Source: Planococcus citri
Taxonomy: Eukaryota > Arthropoda > Insecta > Hemiptera > Pseudococcidae
NCBI RefSeq assembly: GCF_950023065.1
Contig: NC_088680.1
Location: 38,924,559-38,988,558 of the forward strand
Direction of reading: 5' to 3'
DNA: 64,000 nucleotides
Of this stretch, positions 49,601 to 62,240 are shown piece by piece. The notes under the pieces were generated by a model. That model ran no database searches and was not told the DNA's origin. It was given only the letters and a program-made list of their open reading frames with translations. The translations under genes were made by a program, and so were the position numbers. Positions within the stretch are counted from its first letter, which is position 1. Every line of letters starts with the position of its first letter.

Positions 49601-50990
49601 AAGAAGAAGAAAAAAAACGATTAAATTGATTACGCTTTTTTACGTGCTCGATTTGTTTTTAAAAAACCCACATCACCTCGAACTTCGTTCTTTACTTCGC
49701 GTTCCTCGTAAATTCGTAATTACATCACGTGAATTTGGCCGGATTGACGATTGTTTATCCGGCATGTATACAGTTTACACTCATTATCGTTTAGGTAGGT
49801 ACTCGAATCTATACATACGAGTAAGGTATAATATGCGTAAGCGTATTAAACGACTAATCATTAAATATATGCACGTGTATGTCGAATCTTCCGAATTGGA
49901 TAAGTATCCCATATACGGCATCTTATAGGTGACTTTTGATATGTGGGACAGGTGCAATTTTAGGGTATACTTATTAGGTGAAAAAAGATACCAATAAAAG
50001 AAACACAATAAACCTGCAGCCAAAGGTGTATACTCTTACTGTCTTACTCTCAACAGGTTGAGCTTTTTATACCCATCTCAATGTAGGTAGAGGTGCCACT
50101 ATGATGACGAAATACGAGTAAAACCGAGTTACGAGTAAAATGTACACGCAGCAGACGAAATGGTGAAAAAAAGAAATAGCGAAACAGCGAACGCGAAACA
50201 GGTGCGAGCACGAAACGAACACTACTCGATAATTAGATACATGAAGTATTACGCGACCCAGGACCCATCCCAGCCTATGAGAAACAATAGGGAGAGGAAG
50301 TGACGTCACATGTCGTTGACAATGTTAGAAGATTTGAAAACTCATACAGGAAAGCCTCTTGCATATGGGATGTCGTGTCGGCTGTCGGGATGATGCCCTT
50401 TTGAAGGTTTTGGTTTGCAGCTGCTGGACGGAAATTCGAATATTCGTCGATTGAGTTGAGGATAGAGATATGTACTGTATGCACGAGGAGGTCTATAGCT
50501 CTATAGGTAGAGGTAGAGGTACTACTGTGAGAGGTGTACGTAGGTACGATATGCACTGTGCAGTCGAGTTAAAAAGAGTTAATAAACGTTGACCTATATT
50601 ACAATGGTGTTTAATGTTTATTCGCTTGATTTTATTCCCTCTATCTATTTATTTAATATGTGTATACTTGGAAAGATGCGACGCGATGCGACCGACGACG
50701 TGTTGAATTGATTGTGTTTTGAGCACGGAGGCGTATTGAACCCGAAAATAAAGGTTAATGGACGAAAATTACAGTTGCTAAATCATAGGGTTGCAAGTCC
50801 CATCTTGGCAGTTTAGCATACCCTGCCTTTCTAGTACAATGACAAGATTCACTAATTACGTAGGAAAAATATCGTCAATTCGGTACATCAATTTCCAGTT
50901 TAAGTAGATACCTAATTAGTTCAAATTCGGAGGACAGGATCACCTATATTTTATCCGGCTATGTTCTCTGATCAAAGTTCTCAATAATTC
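49601..50990. other. Low-repeat, slightly GC-richer intergenic tract
   Basis: Complex sequence rich in TACGAGTA words with short AGGTAGAGGTAGAGGT repeats (50505-50520). Frames up to 100 codons show no domain. Possible regulatory DNA. Confidence 0.35.
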
Positions 50991-51322
50991 AAGAATGTGA
51001 GGTATCGAAAAAAAAAATGAAAAACATAATTTTTTGGGGAGGTTTCATCCCTTCTTCTTCCTACGTAATGCTCACCACGAGGTGGTGATTTTCAAAGTCA
51101 CTCCACCAGGTCGTCAAAGTGATCAAAAATTGATCAAATACGTATTCTTAAAATTGAATGATCCATTAGAAACCCCCCCCCTCCTCCTCCTCCTTACGGT
51201 TTTCAAGGAAAATATTTTTGAGTGAAAAGTGAATCTAGCAATGCAAATCCAACCCAATACATATTTTATTCTGTAATACGACTGATATCTAAAATTAAAA
51301 ACCGTTTCTCCTTATTACGAAC

Positions 51323-51543
51323 CGATGTTCACAGGAAAATTTGGATGGAATTATATCATGAAGAAAAATAATTGTAACTTGAGAAGGGTGCATTTTTCGC
51401 CATTTTAAAATCTTATTTTTTATAAATGGAATGATACTAATATTTCCTATTTCTTAGCAAGGAACGTGTGAATGCATCCTCCTCAATTTGCAATTTTTCT
51501 CTATAAAATTTATAATTCCATCCAAATTTTCCTGTGAACATCG
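51323..51543. mobile_element. MITE with 33-bp perfect terminal inverted repeats
   Basis: A 221-bp element. The left terminus CGATGTTCACAGGAAAATTT continues GGATGGAATTATA; the right terminus is the exact reverse complement for 33 bp. Weaker pairing continues inward for about 40 more bp, giving a near-complete hairpin. No coding frame or clear target duplication. Confidence 0.88.
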
Positions 51544-51559
51544 CGTTAGGTAAGTAGCT

Positions 51560-52130
51560 ATCTCAAAATTAGCCATTTTCAGCATTTTTGAACGCAGCTC
51601 AAGCTTGATGTAATTGAGCTATAAAGCTCAATTTTTGTATGATTATCAATGCGATGAAAAAATGCCTTTTAATATTTTAAGTCAATTTCGAAAATTTTTG
51701 GGGCCTAAAACAGGGAGGTGCCAGGTCACTTTTCAAAATTTTGGAATTTTTTTACCATTGGATCTTGACTTATAACGGAGTAGATGCTACGTTTAAAATT
51801 TCATGAAAATCAGTTCAGTCAATCTTTTTTCAACTTTGAGTCTAACTCGAACAACAATTTTACCAAAATGACAAAAAACAAGGTGTTTACAATTTTGCGA
51901 ATTTTAATCGTACTAAAATCGTTCTTTACTTACATATTTTGAAAAATCGTTGAAAAATTTTTCAAAAAACTATTTTTTCATTTTTTTGAATAAATGCGTA
52001 GTTTTTGCGAAAAGGGCATTGCCAGCACCGCCGACAATGCCGAAGTCAAAGACAGCCTCATACGATTTATACACGTTTCGGTGAGAGAGGGAGGAACTCT
52101 ACAGCGTCGCCCGATCAGCCCGATGATTTG
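51560..52130 (-). repeat. Dispersed repeat, inverted copy of the 36590-37330 family
   Basis: Reading the minus strand gives GGCATTGTCGGCGGTGCTGG, AAAACTACGCATTTATTCAA, TCATTTTGGTAAAATTGTTG, then TGACC, GGCCCCAAAAATTTTCGAAA, AAAGGCATTTTTTC and ACATCAAGCTTGAGC. The landmark order matches the + strand copy in Nostrin intron 2. Confidence 0.7.
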
Positions 52131-53640
52131 TCAAAAATGCGGGAGTTATTATAAAAAATTATTGTTGAATTGATCTCTCAGTTACTGAAAATTACCATAA
52201 ACTAGCGAAAAAATTAGCATAGCACTGATCAAAATATTGTAAAAATTGCTAGCAAATTTTTTGAAATGCCACAAAAATTGTTTAAATTATGTAGGTGAAA
52301 ATTGATGAAAAATTGTAAAAAATTGAGCTAAATATCGCAAAAAATGCTCAGTTTTGAAATTTTTTTTGCAAAATTGCGAAAAAAACAACAGAAATACTGA
52401 AATGAAATCTCGAAAAAATTACATAAAGAATAGTCAACAAAAACCTAAAATTATCATAGAAATAACTTGAAAGTTACCATAAATCGATAGAATTTCAGTG
52501 ATAATAGTGTCATCAACTCCAAAAATGTGAAAAATTCTGACGTGATGAAATTTTTTCATCATTTTTTCAGTGATCAGCGCGGAAAATTCTGTAAAAATCA
52601 CCCTAAAATAGGTCGTCTAAAAGTGAAAATTTGGTCATCCAAAATTTATCAAAGGTCATCCTTTTTAATTTTTTCGATTTATTATAAATACCTTGATTCT
52701 CGATAATATGTCAATCAGATGCAAATTCCTTACATCTAAAAAAATCCCCCAGTTGGAATTTTTTTGAGTTCAGATTTTTGGAACGAGCGACCTATTGAAA
52801 CACCTTCGGAATTTGGCTACAAATCAAATTTCAGCCATCCAGGTGAATTTAGAGGGGTGAGAGGGGGTGACAGGAGAGTCGTGAATTTTAAGTTGCTTCA
52901 AGATAAAAAAAACTGTTGAAAATTCGCATTTTTCCTCCCCAAATTCGTCTATAAGGCTGGTTTCTGAACATGTTTAATGTTGCAGAACTTTTAACTTCGT
53001 TTTGGACGATTCCTATTTTAAAAATTTTCCACCATTTTCACCTGCCTGCCGGCAGCCAGTCTTTAAAATTTGTACGAATATAAATTTTTAGGTCAAGGTC
53101 ATTCACGCTTAGTTTTCCTTGTTCAAACGTTAAACTAAATCAAAATACCAAACAACTGTAGAATTTGTTCTAAGATATTCTTGGAGGAGATGGGGGGGGG
53201 GGGGGAGATTAGTGATCTTGCCTGAAATTCATGTAGGTTGATCGGAAAAAAGTGGACGTATCTAATCTATCCATGGTTTTAATTTTCTACTCCGAAAAAT
53301 TTCAGTCTAAAATTTGAGCTTCCAAAATTCTAACAATTAGGTACATAAGTAAGATATCTAAAAAATGCAAGAAAACTAAAACCATTTCAATTTCTGATAA
53401 TTTTTTTCTCGTTTTTTTAAATGATTGTGAATTGAAAAAAAAAATGAAAAAAGTTTCAAGCAGTTCTTTATTGCATAAGAATTTACGAGTACTTTCAATT
53501 TTCAAAAAATCAACTTTTCATTTTTTTTTTGATGCTCATCAGTCATCAGTTTTTATCTCCTTGTTCTTTTGTTACTTGATGCGAACTTGAATTTCGAATT
53601 TTAAAATGTGATTTTTTTCAAAATTGGAAGTATACTCGTA
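52131..53640. other. AT-rich intergenic spacer with loose AAAATTG repeats
   Basis: From about 52140 to 52620 a loose GAAAAATTG/CATAAAAATTG phrase recurs about every 25-35 bp, like 26740-27380. A long poly-G run (about 53193-53206) lies to the right. No gene. Confidence 0.45.
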
Positions 53641-55690
53641 CACGATAAGTACTCACTCTTTATATTTTTCGGCAAATTTTATCTCTGCATGAGCATTTTT
53701 CAAGAAAGATTTATTGTCGTCAAGTCAGAACCATTAAATTAGTCCAGGGCATTAAAGGGCAAAGTTGAAGAATAATACGTACTCCGACCATAGCCTTGAA
53801 GTTTATATACGAGTATGATATACCTACTTAATTTTCTTAAACTCCCTTTTCCAACACACGTACTTACCTAAACTTCATCCATAAAACCCGAAGTACATAC
53901 CATCAAGAGGTCCTCCCAAAAACTCGCTTTCCAAAAACTCATTTGGCACCATGATTTAAGAACAAAGCATTTCATGTACCTACATTTTGTCTTCCCTTTC
54001 TAAAATTTTTGTTTTCATTAATAATTGTGGTGTTCTGTAGAGTCAGAGGTCAGAGATCATTTCAATACGTATTTCGATTACTTTGCTTTATAATGTAGAA
54101 GACAAGGTGGGCAGAGATGGCGCATATTCCTCCCATCATTGCTCAAATAAAGTTCAACGATCAACATTTAACACTCCTCTTTAATTCTACACGCTCGTCA
54201 ATTCCGCAACTATCGCCTGAAATTGACGACAAAAAGGTGAATGTGCCGAAAAAAAAGGGCCACACTCGTGCGTATGTACATTAGAACGCGAACAGGTTCG
54301 CGAGCGGTGCCTTGCAACCTTATTCAAGGTCGATTTTTAATACCAATTAATACCGCGTAGCCGAACCCCGGTGGTAAACTCGTTTGTCGATGGCGCTCGT
54401 CGCCAAGTCCGGCGGCAAGTCGCATTCCAAATACTCATCCTACACTTGACCAAAATGGTAAATCGACCTCCTCGTTGTTTGCATTACATAAGAATAAACA
54501 CGCTAGCCAGCATCCAGCGCCATCGCGAAACACCGGCAATGTAATCCTATTAGAGACTGGGTGAAAAAAATCCAAAAGAGTGTCCGTAGGCTTTACCGAA
54601 ATAGGTTCCATAAACTCGAAGAGGAAATTGAAAAAAAAACTAAAATGAAGAAAGATTTAATGCTCGGTCATTTGTCCATAATTATCGATTCTTCGTCATC
54701 CAATATGACGAGCCGGTCGACACGACGATGGTCAAGCATCGTGCTCTGTAACGGTGCCCGAGAAATTGATTAAATCTAGGCTTTTTTTGGTCCGGTTTCC
54801 GTTATACTTGGGACTAACTATTTAAGAAAATCCATACCGCATATACTATGATAACGGTGCTAACGCGATGACATTTTCGAATCCTTACGACCATGCTGAG
54901 TAAAGTACGAGTATATCTTAATCGTCGCATTGTGATTATTATCACGTCGTCGAATCTTCTTCTCTGTCGAGGCCAAAAGGTTAACGATGAAATTACCGAT
55001 AATTTTTATTGTTGCATGGTTTAAATTTACGCGGGCTTTTTTTTTCTCTGGTAAATATTCTAAATAGAGAAGAGAATTTGACTAAAAATACGAGTATACA
55101 TGGGTAAGTAGGTGTAATAAGAAACAGCTTTCACGAAAAAAAGGGCTGAGTTCGACTACTTTGGCTTTTCTCGTGACTTCTCGCTTAACTACAAATTATA
55201 AAAATTAATTGACATCACGTTCGTAATTGAAAACTGCGAATCTGACTCGTGTAATAGGCATGGGAAAGATAAACCACGGGTTCGATAGCACGACGACCAA
55301 CTGTTCTGAACAACGAAACGCAAGTATTAAAATTATTCTGAGAATAAGTATGTTCAACACGTAGGTAGGGAAAGAAATTCTGAATGAAAATGCCTGGATT
55401 TCCGATTTTACGTATATTATTGTGTGCAAACATTGCGAGTTTAGAGGTCATTCTCATCGTTAATCGAATCGCAACGTGGTTGAGGTTGGGAATGTTTTAT
55501 CCCTTCTGTTTGCCGTTTGCACAGTTGTATGATTTTTCATAATCAATTCTCTAACAAGATCGTCCATTCTTTGAACTTTGAAGAATATCCATTTGTTGCG
55601 GTGAATACAATATTACACGCTATGGTAATGAGAAAATTGGGATTCTCCTTACGAATCGTGGTTGAGATTGTCGTTGTTGAACAAATCGTT
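53641..55690. other. Low-repeat intergenic tract with a GC-richer island near 54240-54780
   Basis: The segment at 54240-54780 is noticeably GC- and CpG-richer than its surroundings. It holds a 29-codon frame (54455-54544) in good start context (CAAAATGG), too short to call. Could be a promoter, enhancer or noncoding exon. Confidence 0.35.
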
Positions 55691-55985
55691 CGTAAGTCAT
55701 TCATTTTTAAAAAGACTCATTTTTTGTATTTGTCAGAAATATCTACAAAAATTTTCATGTTTTATTTTTGGCAAAAAATTCGACAATTCTCACTTTTTTT
55801 GAAATCAGAAATGCCTAAAAAATCCTGCTCTTCTCCAAAAATTGGAAAAATTCTCGTTTTCCCAGAATCGCTAAAAGTTTTACTTTTTTTGTAGACTAAA
55901 AACTGCTAAAAATGTTTGCTATTTTGCCAATTGCAAAGTCTCATTTTTGCTAAAAGTTTCAAAAAGTTACAAAATAGTTTTTTTT
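55690..55985 (+). repeat. Degenerate minisatellite, 'GTCcTGtTTTTtGCcAAAATTg' family, copy 3
   Basis: Units of about 30 bp combine AAAA(A)TCCTG or AGTCTCATTTTT with CCAAAAATTG or GCTAAAA. Same phrase as the arrays near 7.7 kb and 42 kb, but shorter and more decayed. Confidence 0.5.
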
Positions 55986-56169
55986 ACATTTTTTATTGAA
56001 ATTTTTTTGTGATTTTTTTGCACACGTTCTATGAGTTTCTTTTTTGGTTACTTTTTTAAAAGTTTTTTAGTTACCGACACTGTCTGCCTGTCTGGACTTC
56101 AGAGTTTGTCTGTCTGCTTGTCTGACATCTCAAGGTCATCAACTCGTCGACCTATTCGGACCTCTACCA

Positions 56170-56695
56170 GCCAATGTGTATGATCCTAAATACCTATTAG
56201 TCGTGAAGGACATTTACAAATTGCACATGGATAAGGACTCTTTACAACACCAAGAAAGAGTCAGTCTGTTTAAAAATGGAAATTGTCATCAAGGATATCA
56301 AAAGTTCCAAAGGTTGAATTTGAAAAGTTATCACCGACAATGGATGTCAATTCATATCAGACCATGATCTACTTGAGTCACATCACATTACAGTAGCGCA
56401 TACCAGTGCATACAACCCCCAATCTTCGTCAGTTGAATGAACGATGAGAAGTATAGCCTATAGGCGACAAAATTTGAGTTGAAACTAATTCAAATTACAA
56501 TCTTCAGCATTCCCACCTTGGATGGCAATGAGGAAATTGAACTCAAATTAAACAACACTCTGACTTCTTTTGGATTCAAACCCAGTGAAGCTGAGGGCAT
56601 TCCTGATGAGATTATTTCACAAATTCCACACAAGAATATGAAATTCAATTTCTCTCCCGAACTTGGAAAACCCTGAGATAAACACTGACTACGTG
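56170..56695 (+). pseudogene. Unrecognised coding-like remnant inside the minisatellite
   Basis: This stretch is less AT-skewed than its surroundings and contains two successive open segments: 56176-56367 (63 codons, closed by TGA) and 56479-56676 (65 codons, with LDGNEEIELKLNN and AEGIPDEIISQIPH). They look like protein but match no family I recognise, and there are no clear splice sites. It may be a decayed fragment of a transposon or host gene. The call is tentative. Confidence 0.25.
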
Positions 56696-56789
56696 TCTAG
56701 ATTTTCAAGGTTGTCGCATCAGCTTGCTTTTCTGGCATCTGAAGGTCATTGGCCCGTCATTATGGCTTCTAAAGGTCCCCACTTGACAA

Positions 56790-57420
56790 TAGATTCGCTG
56801 ATAAAAAAAGCCGGTGAAAAAGCCGGCTCAAAAATAACAATAAATTTGCCGTTAAAAAAACGCCAGTGAAAAATCAGCTGTTTAAAACAGCTTTTTAAAT
56901 ACCTAATGCATTAAATCTCCGGATAAAAACCTGAAATCTAGGTATAAAAAATTTCTAGCCTGAGCGGGAATCGAACCCAGGACTCCCGCTCAACAATGCA
57001 TTGCCCTAACCATGCAGCTATCATTTCAAGGTGAATATAATCTGTTTTCAAGCGGTATACATGTACCACACTTCTTACTGTTATTCAATTTTTTAAAAAG
57101 AAGTTGCAAATACCCATTGTGCATGTGCACTATAATCGGCGAATAAAAAACAGCTGATTAAAACAACTGTTTTTAATAAAGTAGCCAATTTGAGCTGGCG
57201 ACTTTTCACTAGCAAGAACCAGCACTACCAGCAGTTCGGCAAATAAAAAATTCTGCCATTCACTGGTCAAAAACGGCTGTTTAAATGGCTGTTTTTATAA
57301 AAAGTAGTTGTTTCTTACCGGCGTTTTTTCTACGGCAAATTTACTGTCATTTTTGCGCGCCTATTAAACGGCAAATTTACAAAAATCAACCGGCATTTTG
57401 GCTTAAACGGCAAATCTCTT
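56790..57420. mobile_element. Palindromic element with tRNA-like (minus-strand) core
   Basis: Left-arm words AATAAATTTGCCGTT, AAAAAACGCCAGTGA and CAGCTGTTTAAAACAGC reappear in reverse complement on the right as AACGGCAAATTTAC, ACCGGCGTTTTTTCT and CGGCTGTTTAAATGGCTG. The motif AACGGCAAAT recurs at the right end. The centre holds a tRNA-like segment (56957-57022). The arms are only partly matched. Possibly a SINE inserted in, or mobilised within, a foldback element. Confidence 0.5.
56957..57022 (-). ncRNA. tRNA-like segment with perfect B box (SINE head or tRNA pseudogene)
   Basis: On the minus strand TAGCTGCATGGTTAGGG resembles an RNA polymerase III A box region, and GGTTCGATTCC (56967-56977) is a perfect B box. 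Their spacing fits a tRNA. A full cloverleaf does not close: the T stem is imperfect, and no complementary 5' acceptor strand is seen. I therefore read it as a tRNA-derived repeat rather than a functional tRNA. Confidence 0.5.
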
Positions 57421-57590
57421 GTCAAGTGGGTCGTCTGTATGCCTGTCTGGCCCCCCCAAGGCCGTTGATTGCCTGTCTAGCCTCTTAAGGTCATTGATCT
57501 GATCATCTTGCTGGCATCTTAATATCATTGACCCTTGTGATTGAACTCTCAAGATCACTTACATGCCTGGCCAGCTTCTCAATGTAGTGC

Positions 57591-57766
57591 ACTGCTACAT
57601 AAACAGCAACTGGCAACCAGCAACTATAAGCAACTTTGCGACAGTGGAAAAAAAATGATAAGTAAGTTGCTCGGTTATTGGCTGGAATTGGCAACCAAAT
57701 TAAAATTTTTTGATTTGGTTGCCAAGTTGCCAGTTGCTGGTTGCTAGTTGCCGCTTATGTAGCAGT
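57591..57766. mobile_element. Short foldback element (176 bp)
   Basis: The left arm ACTGCTACATAA is followed by CAGCAACTGGCAACCAGCAA. The right arm is the approximate reverse complement, ending GCTTATGTAGCAGT. GGCAACCA words pair further inward. It sits between minisatellite units. No frame or clear target duplication. Confidence 0.75.
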
Positions 57767-58135
57767 CGACGTAGTTTGTCCAATTGTGTGTCCACTTAAG
57801 GTCATTGACCCGTGTGTCTGGCTTTCCAAAGTTGTCTGTCTGTCCGTCTGGATCATTGATCTGACATGCTTTCTGGCCTCTTAAGGTCATTGGCCCATGT
57901 AATAATTGTCCTCTAAGGGTCACTGACCTACCTGTCTAGCTTCTCAAGGTCGTCTGTCTGGCTCCCCAAGGTAGTCTGTCTGCTTGTGTGTCCCCTTAAG
58001 TTCATTGACCTGTCTTTCTAGCTTTCCAAGGTCGTCTGTCTGTCTGTCTGTTTGGCCTTCTAAGGTTGTTTGCATGCATGTCTAGCCTTTTAAGGTCATT
58101 GATCTGGCTGTTTTTCTGGCAGCTTAAGTAGGAGG

Positions 58136-61100
58136 GGTTATTAAGTAAAAATTTGGGTATCTTTTATTTTAAAAAAATTTCCAAAATTACATTTTCTTTT
58201 TCAAACTTTAATATGATGTCTGTGATATTGAAACCTCAGCGTTTGCAAAATGGTAGCAGAGCGTGGTTTAAAGGACAGACCAACTGTTGAAAAAAGTGAT
58301 TAAGACTTCAACATACAAAACAATGATCGGTGACTCGGTGAAGTTTTTTTTCGTATTCTTCTGCAGCTTTCAACTACTTATAACATTTTGATAGGTATAT
58401 GGTTAGTTACTTCGCACTTTTGCAGACGTCTCTCCGAATTGATTCCATCAGTGGTTGCCTTAATTATTGTTCATAGGTATATTTCATATGATCCAACCAA
58501 AATTCTGTACCAATATCTTAAACGTTTTAATTCGATTCATCTGCCAAGGTGGAATATGAATTTCACGATATCAATCCAATCATACAGAAAGAATATATAC
58601 CGACATTCGTCGAATATTTGCCAAGTGCTCTTCACCCTTCTCTCATCGTGAAATATTATCGCATCTGAGATGAAATTTCGCCCGAACATATGTTAACCAA
58701 AATATCACACACTCTCGTCAAACTAATTTCAAACACGTCTGGCTTTCATGCGACGAATTTACATAAAGAGCGTTGAAAAATTCGCATATATAGCAACGTT
58801 ACTTTGTTCGTCTCGCATTCAACGACGTTAATCGTTTAATTACGAAAATTTCAAAACATGTTTTTCAATTAGTTATATGAGTAAATTTTTTCGCTCTGTC
58901 ACATGACGTTTACAAGGTTATACATATTCGGTTTCGGATCCAAAATACATATTATACCTTATGCATTATGTGTACCAGTGTAAAAAATGTATGGCAAAAT
59001 GTACATTATTATAATTTGCCATCTCATGGTCTCAAATTGAACCAGCAGCATCGCTGTCTGCAGGACTGGACCATTTGCAATCGTATTTGGTTGGTCGCTC
59101 TCACCGCGATTAAATATTTCCGTATTAGAACAATCGAATCTCGAACACGTTAATTCGGATGTACCTAAGCGGTGAAATCGTGAATATATTAAGAATTATA
59201 TTAATCAATTGTACATACTATACAGAAGAGTAGAGATTTTGATGTGATAGAGTTAGGTAGGTACTGTTGCAGACTGAGACTTACTACATATTATACAGAC
59301 TTGCCTATCATTCGAGAAAGGAAGTTTACTCAGTACAATGAAATTTCTCACACGCTGCTGATGATATCGCGTCCAGATTATTTTGAAAATATCTGCTATC
59401 ATTTGAATACAAACAACTCGACAGAATACAATTCCTTTACGTCCTTCGAATAGGTATATAGAATAAGATATCTACCCATTAATACGTAATTAATTCCAAC
59501 GTGTCGTTTCAACAAGTTTCTAGCTTATATTATTGGTAGCACTAGCAGCTCATCATGAGGTGACCTCGTTTCTTTTCTTTTTTCTTTTTTGAAATCGCCA
59601 CCAATTTTCAATATGTAACCTGAAAGAATGTCGATATCGTAAATTAAGTCTTTACGCGTTCATTGTGACAGCATCTTCGGCTATTGTTGGCATGCCCATC
59701 TTATAAATGAGGTTTCGGCACGTTGAAAGAATTCTTAATGATCGCTTCACTTATTTGAATACGAGTATTTTGCCGTCGCGTCTTAGTAGAAAATCCAAAC
59801 AAGTTAATAGTCTGAGAAAACGCTTCAAGAAGTAAACAATATACTAGTATACGAGGTACTGACAAGTTGCTTTGATGGTACACCTATCTTAATATTATTA
59901 TGGCATGTGATGTGCTGGTTTAACTCTGTAGGTATCGAGTGAAGAACTCCCAATGGAATGAAAGTTCAACGAGGGAGAATACTTTTCAAAGTGGTGTTTT
60001 GACCGTGAAACGAGGTAGAGTTTTTAGGACTACAGGATCCATCATAGATTATGTACTCTTGCTGTAATTTTTATAAGCCCATCCTAACCTTAGACAGTCT
60101 GCATTTTTTCCAAATAAACAGATGGGTGGTTTCTAGACTGCTGTCATTCCTTTGATTTGAACTAATTGAGATAGATCCATCCAGAACCTAAAGTTGAAGA
60201 TGACGACTCGAATCACAAAATTTTTAATTTTTCTGGAAAGTCATGAATTGTACTCCCAAACTCAGGTTACATAAACTGAAAAACTACCTATTACATCGAG
60301 CGAATTTCTTACAGATTTTTTATTAAGATCACTGGAACTGTAGGCGTTATGAGCACGTTTGCGAAATATTTACCTATCTAAGGATGTCGGGTCAAGCAAG
60401 AGTCCCCCAATCCATTTGATTGCCAAAAGTCACGCATATATGTACGAAGTCTTTGAAATATTTAACCCGGAATTATTCGCTATTTAACGAAACGTGTTAA
60501 CGGTTAAGCTAGAATCGTGACTACCGTATCTGATGATTGCGGTTTGTACCTACGTGTCTGTAGTTATTGTTTCAATCGGTAGACGTGGTACAGAGAGTGA
60601 TTTTTTTCTCTTTAAAGCTTATAGAGTCGTCTGACTTTAACTGTAGGTAGGACGATTGTTCGATTTGTTGGCTTCTATAGGTTTCCATTACCATCTTATG
60701 GTCTATGATTGGAATATTGATGCCGAGAGACTCGGTTATGTAAATCGACGTCTGACTCTAGGTACCTGCGTACGACAACCGTACAGGTGATTGAGTTATT
60801 AACCTATCTGTCTGTGAGTCGTGGATATTTCTTACGGGTTGATTAAGCGCCTCCGACGTAGACGTTGATCAGGTCACGATCGATTTCCACACCAGGGAGG
60901 TACCTAATTTCGATGATGGAATTATGAAGATGATAGATCTGCGGCTACACTATGTGGCTGTGTGCTGTGTGGCGTGGTTTGGTGACTACGCAATGACTTT
61001 TTTTTTTCTTCTTCGAACGTTTATGTATTATAAGATGGAGAGTAATTATTATTTGCTTTAATGGTTTTTTTTTCTCGTTTCAATGGGTGGTATTATCGTT

Positions 61101-61300
61101 ACATATATAGTGTAATGATGACGAAGATTACGACTTGTGACATTGTGGAGGAGTGCGTCTCAAATTAGTCGTTTAGTTTTGGTCGTAAATTTAGATGAGT
61201 TTTTCCATCATAATGGGATATTATGATGGATAAAGACGATGTTTTATTAGAAAATATTACGAAATTGTGAACTAAGCTGACATTGTGACATAGATTGGCC
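58136..61300. other. Low-repeat intergenic tract
   Basis: About 3 kb of complex sequence with scattered TACGAGTA and TAGGTA words. Frames up to 87 codons show no domain, and no conserved exon was recognised. Candidate regulatory DNA. Confidence 0.35.
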
Positions 61301-62240
61301 GGAGAGTTGCTTTGTTTGAAAGCAAAAAATACATTTCTATATAATTTTTATTTCCTGCATTGTTGCTCGAAATGACTTAATATAGGTACATAAAAATTAA
61401 AATTTCCAACATTCAGAAAGCTCATGTTTTTGAAAGTACATGATTCCCATTCGTTCAAAATTTTGTGTACTTATTTTGAAAAAAAAAAAAAAAAAAACTG
61501 AATTGAAATAGGTCACTAAATTACCCTCAGCTTCAAATCTGTGTCTCAACATTTTTTTAGGGACTTGTTAAAAACATTTTTCAGCCTGACCTGAATTAGA
61601 TGGCCAAGTAAAAGAGGGATTCGTTTAAAAATTATCAATATCGAAAATTTACAATTTTTTTGAAACCCCGCCATAGTCAACATTTTTATAGTGAAAATTC
61701 CATTTTTTTTTTTTTTTACATTTCCTAAACGTCGACCTTTAATGAACTATCTGATGTCCTAAAATCAAATTTTCACCACCAAATATCTGATTGAAGTGGA
61801 GTAGGTATGTTACGAGTACTTTGGTCTCCTACACAATTTGATTTTTTTGATATGGGTATTTTTTAAACAAACCCCTTAAATATAATAATATGAACATGGA
61901 AAATTCATTCAATGAAAAAAAAAAAACGTAAGGTACTTTGAATTCAGCGAATTGAAAATGCTCAACGAGGGAACCTTTTGAACTGTAACCTTCCGCTTTG
62001 AACGAAACCAAGCTAGATCAAAAGAGAATGTCTCAAGACCTCCGTACTCAGAATTTCAAGCGCTCAAATTCATTTTTGGATTTTTGGCAAATTTTTGAAA
62101 ATTAAAAAATTGAAAAAATCTTTTTTCAAGATAATTTTTCAACTTTTTCATGGAATATAAATTTTTTTTGAACGAAGTGAACCAATCCAAATAATCCCTT
62201 CAATTAAACTCGCACGCATCAACAGTTACATACTAAATTT
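61301..62240. other. AT-rich spacer
   Basis: Poly-A and poly-T runs (61480-61497, 61705-61719). The segment 62020-62110 resembles 45230-45310. No gene. Confidence 0.45.

Larger units (their letters stand above)
56075..58135 (+). repeat. Degenerate minisatellite with CTTCTCAAGGTCATTGACCT core, interrupted by insertions
   Basis: Units of about 30-50 bp combine GTCTGTCTG, a GGCTTCTCAAGGT phrase and CATTGACCTG. They are visible at 56075-56165, 56700-56790, 57425-57590 and 57767-58135. Between these blocks lie an unexplained coding-like stretch (56170-56695), a palindromic element with a tRNA-like core (56790-57420) and a foldback element (57591-57766). A pure GTCT run lies at 58033-58052. Confidence 0.8.

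Noticed and set aside
54455..54544. 29-codon frame with good start context in the GC-richer island
   Set aside because: Too short, with no supporting homology or splice context.
56957..57022. Functional tRNA gene on the minus strand
   Set aside because: A and B boxes are present, but acceptor and T stems do not pair properly, and it sits inside a palindromic repeat.
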